Source: Candidatus Thiodiazotropha sp. LNASS1
Lineage (GTDB): Bacteria > Pseudomonadota > Gammaproteobacteria > Chromatiales > Chromatiaceae
NCBI RefSeq assembly: GCF_964212655.1
Contig: NZ_OZ156465.1
Span: forward strand, 4,216,001 to 4,280,000
DNA length: 64,000 bases
Direction: 5' to 3'
Shown here in pieces: positions 63,086 through 64,000 of this stretch. How positions within the stretch are numbered: the stretch's first letter is position 1; each line of letters opens with the position of its first letter. Under the pieces are notes generated by a model that had not been told where the DNA came from, made no database searches, and saw only the letters and a list, made by a program, of their open reading frames with translations. The position numbers and the translations under genes are program-made.

Positions 63086-64000
63086 CTAGAGCTTCTGGAT
63101 CTTGACGCGCGACACGGCATGACGGGCGGTCGAGCCGCTGAGGCGGTCGTAATCGGCCGGCAGCAGTTCGTTGTTGTTGAACCCGCGCGGGACATGTTTG
63201 CCGTAGTCCGCGCTGGCCAACCGGCCGTAGGCCCAGTGGCCCATGCCGAAGGTCTTGTTGACCGTGCCCGGGCGAACGCCTTCCCAGAGTTTGACTTGAA
63301 TTTTCACACTCTTTTCTGGCGATGTTACCGTTACCCAGTCTCCGTCTGTCAGCTTCAGTTTCTGGGCATCCTTGGGATTGATCTTGAGGACATCTGTGTG
63401 ACTGATATCGCCCGGATCGACCTTCTTGAATTCATAGAATTCGTTTAAGTTCTGTGACCGACCCTCGCGGCTCAACCGGCTACGGCTGTCCATGAAGACG
63501 AAAGGAAATTCGTTCTCGTCGCCATGGTATTTAGCCGGTTCCCAATGCGGTACAAAGACCTGCTCGCCGCGACCCGCGTATTGGGTGACTTCCATGACCT
63601 TGTCGATGCTGACCTCGTATTTCTCGGCGTGCATGCCGAGCACCTTCTTCAAAGTCTCGCTGTAGAACTCGAACTTATGGGTCTCTGTTTTGAAGCCCTT
63701 CTCCCACTTTTTCTTGAAAGGATACTGGTCGGACTGCCACAGACCGAGTTTCACGAATTCCTGCCATCCGTTGATCTTCTCGCCACTATGGTATTTGGTG
63801 GGATTCCATTGCTTCTCGGTCATGACCTTGACGACGATTTCGGCGAACTGCGCCTCGTTTTCAGCTGCCTTGCCGGTTTCAGGATCCTTCAATTCGGTTT
63901 GGAAGTAGTCGAACAGGTTCGGGAAGCCTTTTTCCTTCAGCTTCTTGGCCAGCATCCAGACCACTTCGGTCTCGTCGATGCGGGTGTCCCACAGTGGCTT
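63086..64000 (-). CDS. Molybdopterin oxidoreductase catalytic subunit, C-terminal fragment
   Basis: The C-terminal 304 residues of a DMSO-reductase-family catalytic subunit; the start is beyond the window edge. The molydopterin dinucleotide-binding domain is present, with FMDSRSRLSREGRSQNLNEFYEF, VLKINPKDAQKLKLTDGDWVTV and FGMGHWAYGRLASADYGKHV. This resembles periplasmic oxyanion or sulfur-compound enzymes (thiosulfate/polysulfide, arsenate or selenate type), but the missing N-terminus carries the decisive ligand and Tat signal. The bis-MGD cofactor would come from the moeA-mobBA genes. Confidence 0.88.
   Translation of the reverse strand, partial: KPLWDTRIDETEVVWMLAKKLKEKGFPNLFDYFQTELKDPETGKAAENEAQFAEIVVKVMTEKQWNPTKYHSGEKINGWQEFVKLGLWQSDQYPFKKKWEKGFKTETHKFEFYSETLKKVLGMHAEKYEVSIDKVMEVTQYAGRGEQVFVPHWEPAKYHGDENEFPFVFMDSRSRLSREGRSQNLNEFYEFKKVDPGDISHTDVLKINPKDAQKLKLTDGDWVTVTSPEKSVKIQVKLWEGVRPGTVNKTFGMGHWAYGRLASADYGKHVPRGFNNNELLPADYDRLSGSTARHAVSRVKIQKL

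Overview
The window looks like a chromosomal segment of a gammaproteobacterium with moderate GC, probably a sulfur-oxidising or otherwise respiratory marine lineage. The evidence is the gene set: a CFA-synthase/MerR-B12 operon, soluble transhydrogenase SthA, a tungstate/molybdate uptake and molybdenum-cofactor operon, a DMSO-reductase-family molybdoenzyme, several c-di-GMP enzymes and a chemoreceptor. I cannot name the genus from the sequence alone.

Layout. 1-4678: tightly overlapping plus-strand operon (CFA synthase, chalcone-isomerase-like protein, MFS permease, DUF3833 lipoprotein, SDR, NTF2-like protein, MerR-type regulator with a B12-binding domain), resembling the light/singlet-oxygen-responsive lipid operons of other proteobacteria. 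4748-8318: YbhB-like protein, a YeiH-family transporter, a 53-residue membrane peptide, a universal stress protein and a small membrane protein. 8664-25077: signalling and envelope genes (7TM-DISM diguanylate cyclase, a large unknown protein, VirK/YbjX, secreted proteins, an ExeA-ATPase/OmpA fusion, ANTAR regulator, PAS-GGDEF-EAL with a decayed EAL domain, enoyl-CoA hydratase, chemoreceptor). 25279-31308: SthA, an isolated AT-rich ATP-grasp/TIR-like fusion gene, two paralogous secreted PilJ/NarX-type sensor-domain proteins and a small lipoprotein. 31413-35990: TetR-UbiB-membrane protein-hydrolase operon and a lambda-like divergent repressor pair with three palindromic operators.

36029-44613: moeA-mobB-mobA-tupC-tupB-tupA on the minus strand behind a consensus-like sigma-54 promoter, with a divergent NtrC-type regulator and Cache-type histidine kinase. 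This reads as one regulon for tungstate/molybdate supply. 44671-47281: a small alarmone-hydrolase-like HD protein, a 298-bp palindromic MITE-like element, a TIR-domain protein and MoaB.

47386-60546 is a chromosomal integron. The integrase gene (minus strand) has lost its catalytic middle. A plus-strand cassette array follows: GNAT acetyltransferase, small membrane/secreted proteins, TPR protein, zinc-ribbon peptide, a GHKL ATPase with a C-terminal HEPN-like motif, and BrnT/BrnA. It is interrupted by three IS3-family elements and one IS91-like element that carries a tyrosine recombinase. Two of the IS3 elements lie in the central loop of attC sites; the third splits a membrane-protein gene that can be rebuilt exactly by removing the IS and one 3-bp target duplication. 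60605-64000: four-cluster ferredoxin, TorD-type chaperone, electron-transfer subunit and the C-terminal part of the catalytic subunit of a molybdopterin oxidoreductase, the likely client of the cofactor operon.

The best candidates for undescribed biology are the ATP-grasp/TIR fusion (27032-28477), the GHKL-HEPN cassette (57854-59407), the free TIR protein beside the MITE (45797-46549), and the attC sites split by IS3 elements. No CRISPR arrays, rRNA or tRNA genes were seen.
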